From: Pseudomonas gingeri
GTDB taxonomy: Bacteria; Pseudomonadota; Gammaproteobacteria; Pseudomonadales; Pseudomonadaceae
Length of the DNA stretch: 64,000 nucleotides
Direction: 5' to 3'
Assembly: GCF_013386165.1 (NCBI RefSeq)
Contig: NZ_JACAOS010000003.1
Coordinates: forward strand, 476,343-540,342
The notes below the pieces were generated by a model that was given only the letters and a program-made list of their open reading frames with translations, was not told the origin of the DNA and did no database searches. Shown piece after piece: positions 17,024 through 24,773 of this stretch; the stretch's first letter is position 1, and each line of letters opens with the position of its first letter. A program made the position numbers and the translations under genes.

Positions 17024-18100
17024 CTAAAGGACATAACGCATCGCCCAATCGGCCGCTTCGAGCGCGCCTTCCATGTAGCCCTGGTGTTCCAGGGCGGCTT
17101 CGGTGCCGGAAATGATCAGCCGCTCGGACCAATGGCCTAGCAGCGGGCGTGGGTGGTGGGTGCGTCCATGTTCCGGCGGGTTCAGCAGGTCGGCATCGGT
17201 TGCGGTGAGTCCGTCGGCTGCCCAATCCTTGAGATAGTGCGCAACCGGCGCCCCGGCTTTTGCGCCGAACAGGCGGACCATTTGCTGGCGACAGGCTTCC
17301 AGCAGGCTGGCTTCATCCAGTTGCTTGCGCGCTGCAGCCGGGATGCCGACAAACCCGAACAAGGCCGCGTTGCCCTGTGCGTGGGAGGTATCGTGGATTT
17401 CCACCAGCGGGCCGACATGACTCTGCGCCATGCCCGACAGCCCCTCATCTCGCCAGAAGGCCTGGCCGTACAAGGCTACATATTTGGCGTGCGGCGCCAT
17501 CCAGGTCGGGGTTTTCATCCAGCCCTGGCGTGTCTGCGCATCCACCACCGGTTCAAACACGATGTCCTGGGCCAGCAGGCGTAGGGGCATCGCGCTGATT
17601 ACCTGGGAGAAACGCTGTTCATTGAGTGCCTGATGGGGACCGAATGTCTGTAATGCGATACCGGATGCGGTCGATTGCACCGTACTGATCCGGCTATCGA
17701 GGACAATCCGCTCGGGCGGCAAGCGTTGGGCCAAGGCCTCGATCAACTGCTCGACACCGCCGTCGATCCGTACCGAGGTATTGCCCGAGACAAAACCACG
17801 CACGCGTTTGGCCGGCTCCTGGAGCGAGCGCTCGATCAGCATGGCGCCGTCGTTGTACTGGTCAAAGGTCGTGAGCTCGAGTTCCTCTACCAGGGCAGCG
17901 ATCCGTGGCTGGAAGTCCGGCCACATCCACGCCGGGCCGAGGTCATGCCGAGGGCCTGGACCGGGGGTGGAAAAAATCCGCCCACCGAGCCGATCACGGG
18001 CTTCGATCACCACGTAGTCGATGTTCCTGCGCGATAACCGATAAGCCGTATAGAGGCCGCTCAGGCCGCCGCCGATGATCGCTACTCTGCCGCTGTTCAT
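17024..18100 (-). CDS. Flavin-containing amine oxidase
   Basis: A 358-residue FAD-dependent oxidoreductase of the monoamine oxidase family. The dinucleotide motif VAIIGGGLSGLYTAYRLS is at residues 5-22, followed by the FAD ribose-binding VIEARDRLGGRI at about 31-42. The C-terminal FAD motif ERLIISGTEAA and HQGYMEGAL are near 325-345. It probably oxidises a primary or secondary amine to an aldehyde or imine. The ATG at 18100 has CGGAG upstream and gives MNSGRVAIIG; a TTG at 18118 is the alternative. It lies 84 bases after the carboxymuconolactone decarboxylase-like gene. Confidence 0.85.
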   Translation of the reverse strand: MNSGRVAIIGGGLSGLYTAYRLSRRNIDYVVIEARDRLGGRIFSTPGPGPRHDLGPAWMWPDFQPRIAALVEELELTTFDQYNDGAMLIERSLQEPAKRVRGFVSGNTSVRIDGGVEQLIEALAQRLPPERIVLDSRISTVQSTASGIALQTFGPHQALNEQRFSQVISAMPLRLLAQDIVFEPVVDAQTRQGWMKTPTWMAPHAKYVALYGQAFWRDEGLSGMAQSHVGPLVEIHDTSHAQGNAALFGFVGIPAAARKQLDEASLLEACRQQMVRLFGAKAGAPVAHYLKDWAADGLTATDADLLNPPEHGRTHHPRPLLGHWSERLIISGTEAALEHQGYMEGALEAADWAMRYVL

Positions 18101-18184
18101 GGTCACGCTCCGGGTCAAAAAGCCAGAAAACCCGCAGGGCCCCAGAAGTTCAGGGCGATGCGGGTGTGTTGCAGTGGGCTGCCG

Positions 18185-18529
18185 TCAGTTTTGTTCGAGC
18201 GCCGCGTAGGCGTCCAGAACCCGGGCGGAGTAGGTGACCGCCGCGCCGGCATTCAGGGCGATGGCGACACCCAGGGCTTCGGCGATTTCCTCACGGGAAG
18301 CGCCGTGTTTGGCCGCTGCCTTGGTGTGCACCGCGATGCAACCGTCGCAGCGGGTGGTGACTGCCACGGCCAGGGCGATCAGCTCGTGGGTCTTGGCATC
18401 CAGGTGGCCGGTTTTCGCACCTGCGCCATCCATCACTTGCAGGCCACGGACGGTGTCGGGTGACAGTTTGGCCAAGTCACCGACCCGGCCCAGCAGTGTT
18501 TCGCGGTATTCGTTCCAATCCAGCATCAT
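18185..18529 (-). CDS. AhpD-like carboxymuconolactone decarboxylase family protein
   Basis: A 114-residue protein of the CMD/AhpD fold. The redox centre CDGC followed by IAVH is at about residues 61-68 and is intact, so a peroxidase or thiol-disulphide role is more likely than decarboxylation. The second half has the family pattern EEIAEALGVAIALNAGAAV. It starts 15 bases after the stop of an SDR gene and forms an operon with it. Start could be either of the two adjacent ATG codons. Confidence 0.88.
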   Translation of the reverse strand: MMLDWNEYRETLLGRVGDLAKLSPDTVRGLQVMDGAGAKTGHLDAKTHELIALAVAVTTRCDGCIAVHTKAAAKHGASREEIAEALGVAIALNAGAAVTYSARVLDAYAALEQN

Positions 18530-18544
18530 GCGCTCTCCCTTGAT

Positions 18545-19318
18545 TCAGATACGGCCGGCAGTAACGCCACCATCGACTGGCAACACGGTGCCGGTGATCC
18601 ACGAAGCCTGTTCCGAGGCCATGAACAGGATGGCCTCGGCTACATCGCCGGGCTGACCGTTGCGACCCAGTGGGTGGAAGGCGTTGAAGGTTGGCAAGAC
18701 CGCCTTGACCTGTTCGTTGTCCATGAAGGTGTTGTACACCGGCGTCTCCACCACGGCCGGGGCGACGGTGTTGATGCGGATATTCGACGACGCCAGCTCG
18801 ATCGCCAGGTTACGGGTCAGGGCATGAACGCCGGCGTTGGCTGCCGAATAGGCCGCCGACGGTGTTGCGCCGATGGCTTGCAGGGCCCACAGCGAACCGG
18901 TCTGCACGATGACGCCGCCGCCGCGTTGCAGCATGGCTTTGGCCGCGGCCTGGGCCATGAAGAATTTGCCCTTGAGGATGATGTCGACGAAACCGTCGTA
19001 TTCCTGCTCGTCCAGTTCCAGGAAAGGTTTTGGGTTAAACACGCCGGCATTGTTGATCAGAATGTCGACGCCACCGAACTCGGCGCTGGCCAGTTCGACC
19101 AGGGCTTTGGCCGTGGCGGGCTTGGCGATATCGGCCGCGAGGAAGCGCACGTGTTGGCCGGTAGGGTCGATCTGCGCGGCGGCTTTTTCCAGTTTCGCCG
19201 CGTCACGGCCGCTGATGACCACGCTGGCGCCTTCGGCCACCAGACGTTGCGCCACTTCCTTGCCGATACCTGAACCGCCGCCGGTAACGATGGCGACCTT
19301 GGAAGAAAATCTTTTCAT
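18545..19318 (-). CDS. SDR-family protein with altered catalytic lysine
   Basis: A 257-residue short-chain dehydrogenase. The cofactor motif TGGGSGIG is near 12-19, DILINNAG near 84-91, and the C-terminus has VLPVDGGVTAGRI. The active-site segment reads AYSAANAGVHALTR: tyrosine is present but the catalytic lysine of YxxxK is replaced by asparagine (AAC codon). This may alter or remove dehydrogenase activity. It is first in an operon with the AhpD-like gene and is divergent from a LysR gene 156 bases away. Confidence 0.85.
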   Translation of the reverse strand: MKRFSSKVAIVTGGGSGIGKEVAQRLVAEGASVVISGRDAAKLEKAAAQIDPTGQHVRFLAADIAKPATAKALVELASAEFGGVDILINNAGVFNPKPFLELDEQEYDGFVDIILKGKFFMAQAAAKAMLQRGGGVIVQTGSLWALQAIGATPSAAYSAANAGVHALTRNLAIELASSNIRINTVAPAVVETPVYNTFMDNEQVKAVLPTFNAFHPLGRNGQPGDVAEAILFMASEQASWITGTVLPVDGGVTAGRI

Positions 19319-19455
19319 GTTTTTGCCCTGTGCTGAGTGGATGAAATAGCCTGAGCGGTTCTACTCTTGAGTCTGTGTTGCTGTAGCAACTCGGCTTGAG
19401 TGCTATTCTTCGCTTTGCCAACAAGGCTCACAAATCAGAAGTTTTTTTCATTCAT

Positions 19456-19470
19456 TAAAGAAAATCTTTA
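19456..19470. promoter_or_regulatory. Palindromic operator candidate next to the LysR start
   Basis: TAAAGAAAATCTTTA is a perfect 6-3-6 inverted repeat ending four bases before the LysR start codon. A close copy, TAAAGAAAATATTGC, lies at 21845-21859 upstream of the second SDR gene. A site shared by the regulator and both flanking operons suggests it is the binding sequence of this LysR protein. Confidence 0.5.
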
Positions 19471-19474
19471 GCAG

Positions 19475-20383
19475 ATGACCACGCCTACCTATCTCAACGC
19501 GCTGCGGGCATTCGAAGCGGCTGCCCGGCACCAAAGCTTTTCGGCGGCAGCCGCAGAGCTTCATGTCACTTCCGCGGCCGTCGGACAGCAGGTGCGCACG
19601 CTGGAAGCCTGGCTGGGGGTTGCGTTGTTCAATCGCGCTTCGAGTGGTTCGGCACGGCTGGTGCTGACTGATGTCGCACGCAAGGCGCTGCCGGATATTC
19701 GTGAGGGCTTCGAGCGTTTGAGCGTCGGCCTGGCGCGCTTGAAGGAGGGTTCGCTGAGTACCGGTCTGACGGTGACGGTGAGCCCGGCGTTTGCCGCCAA
19801 GTGGCTGTTGCCGCGGATCGAGCGTTTCCAGCAGGCCTATCCACAGACCGACGTGTTGCTGGACACCAACCTCAGGCCCGTGGACTTTATCGCCGAAGGC
19901 ATGGATATCGGCGTGCGTTATGGTGCGGGGCGCTGGCCGGGGTTGACCGCGATCAAATTGATGGACGAGGAGATGTATCCGGTGTGCGCCCCCGGCTATT
20001 CGCTGCTGAAGGCTGGGAGACTACCGGTCAGGCGCCTGGCCGAGGCGACGCTGATCCATGACCTGTCGATGGCCGGCGATCCGGCTTACCCGACGTGGCG
20101 AACCTGGCTGGATGCCTCGGGCTACGGCGATATCCAGGCGGAGCACGGGCTGCGTATCAACAACTCGGCGGCCGTGCTGCAAGCGGCCATCGATGGCCAG
20201 GGCCTGGCCCTTGGGCGCAGCGTGATGTTGCGCGAGGACCTGGCGGCGGGGCGGCTGATCCGCCCCTTTGGTGAGGCCAGTCACCCGTTGTCGTTTGCCT
20301 ATTACATCGTCTATCGACCGGAAGTGGCCGAGCTGGCGAAGATCCAGGCCTTCCGCGACTGGCTACTTGGGCAGGCGGGTTGA
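19475..20383 (+). CDS. LysR-family transcriptional regulator, GcvA/AmpR-like
   Basis: A 302-residue LysR protein of the GcvA-like subgroup. The N-terminus TYLNALRAFEAAARHQSFSA and helix-turn-helix AAAELHVTSAAVGQQVRTLE are typical, followed by the effector domain with LLPRIERFQQAYPQTDVLL. It lies between two SDR operons and probably controls one or both; the palindrome just before its ATG fits autoregulation. Its last 21 bases overlap the end of the convergent cupin gene. Confidence 0.9.
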   Translation: MTTPTYLNALRAFEAAARHQSFSAAAAELHVTSAAVGQQVRTLEAWLGVALFNRASSGSARLVLTDVARKALPDIREGFERLSVGLARLKEGSLSTGLTVTVSPAFAAKWLLPRIERFQQAYPQTDVLLDTNLRPVDFIAEGMDIGVRYGAGRWPGLTAIKLMDEEMYPVCAPGYSLLKAGRLPVRRLAEATLIHDLSMAGDPAYPTWRTWLDASGYGDIQAEHGLRINNSAAVLQAAIDGQGLALGRSVMLREDLAAGRLIRPFGEASHPLSFAYYIVYRPEVAELAKIQAFRDWLLGQAG

Positions 20384-21010
20384 GTCAGGGGCGTGGGTCT
20401 GCTTGATCCACACGCTTGCGCCGGCGTCACCAACGCTGACCCGCAAAGGCATGCCGCCCGGCAGACGCAGCCAGGCGTGGGCCTGTAGCGTATCGCCGCT
20501 TTCCATCAGTGAGCCCGACAGCACCAGCAGTTCAACCCCGGCTTCATTCTCCACGGTTATCGCCGTGCTGGCGGCCCAGGTCTGCAGGCTCACTTCCTCG
20601 TTGCGGTTGCTGAACAACAATCGGTGGGCCGATGGCGGGCTCGGGTAGGCCACCCAGTCCAGGGTGTCGCCCGCGGCAAACTGTTGCAGTCGCACGAAGA
20701 TCACGCAGCCGGAAGCCGAGGCGGGCGCATGCTGGCTGCCCGGCGGATTTCGCACGTAAGTGCCCGCCGGGTAGAGGCCGCGTTCATCCTCGAAGGTGCC
20801 TTCGAGGACCAGGAACTCCTCGCCGCCCGGATGGGCGTGCGGTGTGAAACGGCTGCCCGGCGCATAACGCACCAGCGAGGTGGCCCGTGCCTGTTCCTCG
20901 CCCTGACGGTAGAGCATGCGTCGTTCGACACCGGGTACCGGCGACGGCCGCCAGGGTTGCTGCGCACCCTGGACCAGGGTGCGGCGGCTGTGATCGCTGT
21001 TCAGTTCCAT
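20363..21010 (-). CDS. Bicupin protein, ChrR-like
   Basis: A 215-residue protein with two cupin-like halves. The first half has the metal-binding motif FTPHAHPGGEEFLVLEGTFEDE near residues 55-76 and GSQHAP near 91-96; this histidine/glutamate set is intact. The second half (about 115-215) resembles a cupin but lacks clear metal ligands. ChrR-like cupins bind zinc and are found in anti-sigma factors and dioxygenase-like enzymes, but no sigma factor is adjacent here. It starts three bases after the SDR stop, so the two form an operon. Its 3' end overlaps the convergent LysR gene. Confidence 0.8.
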   Translation of the reverse strand: MELNSDHSRRTLVQGAQQPWRPSPVPGVERRMLYRQGEEQARATSLVRYAPGSRFTPHAHPGGEEFLVLEGTFEDERGLYPAGTYVRNPPGSQHAPASASGCVIFVRLQQFAAGDTLDWVAYPSPPSAHRLLFSNRNEEVSLQTWAASTAITVENEAGVELLVLSGSLMESGDTLQAHAWLRLPGGMPLRVSVGDAGASVWIKQTHAPDSTRLPK

Positions 21011-21013
21011 GGG

Positions 21014-21757
21014 TTACAACTCCGCTCGGCCGCCGTCCACGACGATTTCGGCACCGAGCATGTAGCGTGAACGGTCGCTCGCCAGGAAGCACACCGTCTC
21101 GGCGATTTCTTCCGGCAGCCCCATCCGACCGACAGGCACCTGGCTGCCGACCTTTGCCGCATAGGCGGCGAACTGTTCCTCGGTTTGCCCGGGCTGACGA
21201 TGCAGCGGGGTTTCGATGGAGCCCGGGCTGACGGCATTCACCCGTATCTGCTGCTCCAACAACTCGGCGGACAAGGTGCGGGCAAAGGAGCGGACCGCGG
21301 CCTTGGATGCCGACAACAACGAGCGCCCCGGTGCGCCGATCTGATTGAGCCACGAGGTGTTGAGAATGATCGCGCTGCCCTTGGGCATCAGCGGCACCAA
21401 TGCCTGCACGGTGAAATAGACGCCTTTGACGTTGACCCCCAGCAGTTGATCGATCATTGCCTCGTCGGTACTGGCGAGTGGTGTGCCATAGGCGACCCCT
21501 GCGTTGGCGAACAGGATGTCCAGGTGACCGAAAGCGTATTCGATCTGCTCACGTACGGCCTGCATATCCGTCTTGAGCCGAACATCGGCGCGGAGGGCGA
21601 TGGCGCCTTTGCCCAGGGATTCGAGCGCCGCCTGCAAGCGCTCCGGGTCCTGGCCTGTGATGGCAACCCGGGCGCCGTAGGCGAGCATCAGGCGGGCGGT
21701 GGCCAGACCGATGCCTGACGAGCCGCCGGTGATCAGTGCGGTTTTACCTTTGAGCAT
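21014..21757 (-). CDS. SDR-family protein lacking the catalytic tyrosine
   Basis: A 247-residue short-chain dehydrogenase with an intact cofactor motif TGGSSGIG near 9-16, FANAGVAYG near 83-91 and AEIVVDGG at the C-terminus. The catalytic segment reads GRSLLSASKAAVRSFAR: the YxxxK tyrosine is leucine (TTG). Classical SDR catalysis needs that tyrosine, so the protein may be a cofactor-binding regulator, or may use a different mechanism. First gene of an operon with the bicupin. A copy of the LysR palindrome half lies about 90 bases upstream of its start. Confidence 0.85.
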   Translation of the reverse strand: MLKGKTALITGGSSGIGLATARLMLAYGARVAITGQDPERLQAALESLGKGAIALRADVRLKTDMQAVREQIEYAFGHLDILFANAGVAYGTPLASTDEAMIDQLLGVNVKGVYFTVQALVPLMPKGSAIILNTSWLNQIGAPGRSLLSASKAAVRSFARTLSAELLEQQIRVNAVSPGSIETPLHRQPGQTEEQFAAYAAKVGSQVPVGRMGLPEEIAETVCFLASDRSRYMLGAEIVVDGGRAEL

Positions 21758-21844
21758 GCCGATAACCTCGAGGATCAGTGGGGTTCGGTGCCAAGGGTGA
21801 CGCTCGCGCAGGGGGCTGACGAGGCAGATATTCCTTTCTATCCC

Positions 21845-21859
21845 TAAAGAAAATATTGC
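21845..21859. promoter_or_regulatory. Second copy of the TAAAGAAAAT operator-like motif
   Basis: TAAAGAAAATATTGC shares its first ten bases and most of the rest with the palindrome at 19456-19470. It lies upstream of the SDR-cupin operon, which fits control by the LysR protein encoded at 19475. Confidence 0.4.
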
Positions 21860-21881
21860 CCGTGGCGGGTTTGGCCCGCGC

Positions 21882-22964
21882 TTATTTCAAATAGCAGGCG
21901 CCGATCCAGTCCTGGGGATTCGGGGCCAGTTGTCGGGCCAGTGGCAAGTAACGGGCATCCAGTTGGGCGGCCAGCCAATAGAGTTTGTTGCTGCTTTTCG
22001 GCTCCCAGGCGCCGCTATACCCGGCTTCGCCGACGTTGGCGCGGTCGCGGTCAAACTTGACGCTGGTGTGCACGAACTCCTGGTGGCTGCGCTGCCCGCT
22101 CGCATAGGGCGTCAACCAGTCGAGTGAGCGGCCCAAGGCGGCGCCAGTGGGCGCGGTATAAGCCAGCCAGTTGCCGCCGATGCCGTAGGGCCTGGCCGCC
22201 AGGGCGGCTTGAACCAGTGGCTCCAGGTCGTACACGACGTAGTGCAGTGCATCGCGCTCCCTGAAGTCGAACACCGAGCCATCCGGCAGCAGGTTGTCCG
22301 CTACCTGCTGCTGGAACAGCTGGAAGGCCTGCTCCAACATCGCCCGGTCGACCAGCGCGGCGGCGGCCATCGTCACCAGCTTGACGCGATGGCTCTGCCA
22401 ATTATTGATATTTTTACTACTCTTCGAATCATGGAACTGCCTGATTTGCGCGAGGTAGCCGTTCCCGAGTTGGCGCAGGAAAGCCCGGCTGGCCTCTTGT
22501 GTTTCAGGGCGCAGGGCAGTGGCGGTGAGGGTGTAGGCATCGATCAACTGATCGATATTGGTCTCGTCAATCGGGTTGAAATCCGGTTGATAGGTGCGGG
22601 TCCAGTTGGCCAGCCCCTCATCGACCTGTCGCAAGTACTGCGGATCGGCGCTTAGACGCCAGGCCAAGGCCGCTTGGCGCAGTACCGGCCAATCCTTTTC
22701 CGCCGCGATGCTCTGCTCGCGAATGCCCTGGTTCGGCAGGGTGCCTTCCGTGTGCAGGTGGGGCAGTGCGTGGGTGCCATCGTCGAGATGTCTTTTCGCG
22801 GCCGCCAGCAGTTGCTTGGCGGATGGGCTGGTGGCGGCGGGCTGGCAGAGGTTCATGATCTGGGGTGAGGCGGCGACGGTCGAGGCGGCGCTCGAGAATG
22901 GGATGACCAGTGTCGCGCAGATGCCCAAGGCCCATGCCGTTGTACCGGGAAAAGCTCGTGACAT
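21882..22964 (-). CDS. Secreted alginate lyase-like protein (PL5/PF05426 family)
   Basis: A 360-residue exported protein with an N-terminal signal (about 1-32). The alpha/alpha toroid family of polysaccharide lyases is indicated by NNWQSHRVKLVTMAAAAL near 186-203, where the Asn and His fit catalytic residues, by FDFRERDALHYVVYDLEPLV near 238-257 and by VGEAGYSGAWEPKSS near 312-326. It should cleave alginate or a similar uronate polysaccharide by beta-elimination in the periplasm. It is not part of an alginate biosynthesis cluster here, so degradation of external polymer is as likely as a role in secretion. Confidence 0.8.
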   Translation of the reverse strand: MSRAFPGTTAWALGICATLVIPFSSAASTVAASPQIMNLCQPAATSPSAKQLLAAAKRHLDDGTHALPHLHTEGTLPNQGIREQSIAAEKDWPVLRQAALAWRLSADPQYLRQVDEGLANWTRTYQPDFNPIDETNIDQLIDAYTLTATALRPETQEASRAFLRQLGNGYLAQIRQFHDSKSSKNINNWQSHRVKLVTMAAAALVDRAMLEQAFQLFQQQVADNLLPDGSVFDFRERDALHYVVYDLEPLVQAALAARPYGIGGNWLAYTAPTGAALGRSLDWLTPYASGQRSHQEFVHTSVKFDRDRANVGEAGYSGAWEPKSSNKLYWLAAQLDARYLPLARQLAPNPQDWIGACYLK

Positions 22965-23068
22965 GCTCTATCTCAACGATTGATAAGTGAAATCAGTGCG
23001 GTGCTCAGGGTAGAAAAACTAGCACAGCGTTGCTGCTTTCTTGATGAAACCGGCGAGTGGTAACCGCC

Positions 23069-23506
23069 ATGAAGAGGACCACAACGGTGATGAACAAGGA
23101 AACGGAAGACGGCGGGACTGCCGCGCAACTGATCGACGGGAGAATCGCGGAGCTGGCGGATTGGCGTGGTGAGACCCTCGCCCGGATCCGAGCGCTTATC
23201 CAGCAGGCCGACCCTGAGGTGGTCGAGGAGTGGAAATGGCGGGGCGTGCCGGTCTGGTCCCATGACGGAATCATCTGCACCGGTGAGACCTACAAGCAGG
23301 TGGTGAAGATGACCTTTGCCAAGGGCGCCGCTCTGGAAGATCCCTCAGGTCTTTTCAATTCCAGCCTGGAAGGCAATACCCGACGGGCCATCGATCTCCA
23401 TGAGGGAGAGCCGGTCGATGAGCAGGCGTTGACCGCGCTGGTTCATGCGGCGGTGGCGCTCAACACCTCGGTACGAGCGTCTGCTCGCCGCAAGCCAGCG
23501 GTCTAG
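23069..23506 (+). CDS. DUF1801-domain protein
   Basis: A protein of about 145 residues with the DUF1801 fold (YdhG-like). The core is VVEEWKWRGVPVWSHDGIIC followed by ETYKQVVKMTFAKGAAL. The function of the family is unknown. Start is uncertain: ATG at 23069 (MKRTTT), ATG at 23090 (MNKETED) or GTG at 23057. It is divergent from the alginate lyase-like gene and convergent with the cysteine hydrolase gene, with a symmetrical hairpin between. Confidence 0.8.
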   Translation: MKRTTTVMNKETEDGGTAAQLIDGRIAELADWRGETLARIRALIQQADPEVVEEWKWRGVPVWSHDGIICTGETYKQVVKMTFAKGAALEDPSGLFNSSLEGNTRRAIDLHEGEPVDEQALTALVHAAVALNTSVRASARRKPAV

Positions 23507-23512
23507 GGGGCT

Positions 23513-23539
23513 ACCCGGATCGGCATTGCCGAACCGGGT
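23513..23539. terminator. Symmetric hairpin between convergent genes
   Basis: ACCCGG-A-TCGGCA-T-TGCCGA-A-CCGGGT forms a nearly perfect 13-bp stem with one A-A mismatch and a one-base centre. It lies between the converging DUF1801 and cysteine hydrolase genes, the usual place for a bidirectional terminator. No long T run follows on either side. Confidence 0.5.
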
Positions 23540-23551
23540 CGTTAGCGGCCT

Positions 23552-24178
23552 CTACTGCTGCGTCAGGGTCGCGATCAGCTCATCCGTCGCCACAATCGAG
23601 TGGGCAAACGTCGGGCCGTTCAGTTCATGGGCGGCGTGCATCATCTCCGGCTTGAAGGCCGCCGTCGCGTCCCTTACCAGGGTGACGTGATAGCCGAGTT
23701 CCGAGGCGTAGCGAGCCGTTGCCTCAATGCAGGTATTGGCCAGCATACCGACGATAATCACATGGGTGATGCCTTTCTGCTTGAGACGAAAGTCCAGGTC
23801 GGTATTGGCAAAACCGCTGGAGCCCCAATGTTCCTGGGCGACGATATCGCCCTCCTGGGGCGCGAAGTCGGGGTGCCATTCGCCGCCCCATTCACCGCGT
23901 GCAAACTGATGGCCGTGCATGATCTTGCACTGGTTGGGGTTGGGATGGTCCCAGTTTTCGTAGTCGCCTTGCTCCCAGCGACGGTGCGGTACGATAACCA
24001 CCTGGATGCCCTGGGCGCGGACGGCGCGGTCGAGTGCCCGCAGGTTACCGAGCAGGTCGACCTGCTCGGCGATCGGCTTGATAAAGGGATAGATCTTTCC
24101 GTCTTCCGCGAGGAAATCGTTGTAGGGATCGACCAGCAGATAGGCGGTCCTGTCGCGAGGGTAGAGGGCATTCGACAT
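23552..24178 (-). CDS. Isochorismatase-family cysteine hydrolase
   Basis: A 208-residue hydrolase. D17 in LLVDPYNDF and C150 in VGMLANTCIEATARYASE are the aspartate and nucleophilic cysteine of the family. The third residue, usually a lysine in the middle strand, is not evident: the segment reads VAQEHWGSSGFANTDLD, so this may be a subgroup with a histidine in its place. Members hydrolyse amides, ureas or isochorismate. Start at ATG 24178 with GGAGA upstream; longer forms run across the divergent regulator. Probably controlled by the HxlR protein encoded divergently. Confidence 0.85.
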   Translation of the reverse strand: MSNALYPRDRTAYLLVDPYNDFLAEDGKIYPFIKPIAEQVDLLGNLRALDRAVRAQGIQVVIVPHRRWEQGDYENWDHPNPNQCKIMHGHQFARGEWGGEWHPDFAPQEGDIVAQEHWGSSGFANTDLDFRLKQKGITHVIIVGMLANTCIEATARYASELGYHVTLVRDATAAFKPEMMHAAHELNGPTFAHSIVATDELIATLTQQ

Positions 24179-24240
24179 GGCGTTTTCTCCAGGAAATAGT
24201 GAGTGATCGGTACCGTGGACTTGCCCAGAAACCTTGTTAG

Positions 24241-24253
24241 TATGATAATCATA
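24241..24253. promoter_or_regulatory. Palindromic operator candidate for the HxlR regulator
   Basis: TATGATAATCATA is a perfect 13-base inverted repeat, flanked by GTTAG and GTTAC, in the 100-base region between the divergent cysteine hydrolase and HxlR genes. It sits 62 bases upstream of the hydrolase start and 25 bases upstream of the regulator start. This is where a dimeric repressor would block both promoters. Confidence 0.55.
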
Positions 24254-24278
24254 GTTACCGTGAAAGAGGCAAGGCCAT

Positions 24279-24773
24279 ATGTCGACAAGCAACAACGCCG
24301 CCGAAACCCTGTGCCCGATCCATCGGGCCGAAGCCATCGTGGGCGATCGCTGGACCGTGCTGGTCTTGCGTGAGTTGTTCATGGGTAGCCATCGCTTCGA
24401 CGAGATCCAGGCGCAGACCGGCGCAACCCCGCAAATGCTCGCCACACGCCTGAAAAACATGGAGGCCGACGGTTTGGTCGACCGTCGCCCGTATAGCGAG
24501 CGACCGCTGCGCTACGAGTACCATCTGACCCCGAAAGGAGACGGGTTCTTCTCCGTGGTGCTTGCCCTGCGTGCCTGGGGCGAAACCTGGTGCAAGTCGC
24601 CGGAGGAGGGGGTGGCGGTCCGGCTTGTCCATCAGGCTTGTGGCAAACCTGCCGGACTCGGACCGCTTTGCGAGCACTGTGGCGAACTCCTGCACCGTGA
24701 AGCGTTGATCAGCGAGCCCAGTTCTGCCTACAGCGCAGAGCGCGCGGCACGGCGTGTATCCGGCAGTCGTTGA
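24279..24773 (+). CDS. HxlR-family transcriptional regulator
   Basis: A 164-residue winged-helix regulator. The family start CPIHRAEAIVGDRWTVLVLREL is at about 12-33, the recognition region FDEIQAQTGATPQMLATRLK near 40-59 and the wing RPYSERPLRYEYHLTPKG near 72-89. The C-terminal part has paired cysteines (CGKPAGLGPLCEHCGELL near 122-139) that look like a metal or redox site. It is divergent from the cysteine hydrolase gene and probably controls it. Its last 46 bases overlap the end of the convergent MFS gene. Confidence 0.9.
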   Translation: MSTSNNAAETLCPIHRAEAIVGDRWTVLVLRELFMGSHRFDEIQAQTGATPQMLATRLKNMEADGLVDRRPYSERPLRYEYHLTPKGDGFFSVVLALRAWGETWCKSPEEGVAVRLVHQACGKPAGLGPLCEHCGELLHREALISEPSSAYSAERAARRVSGSR

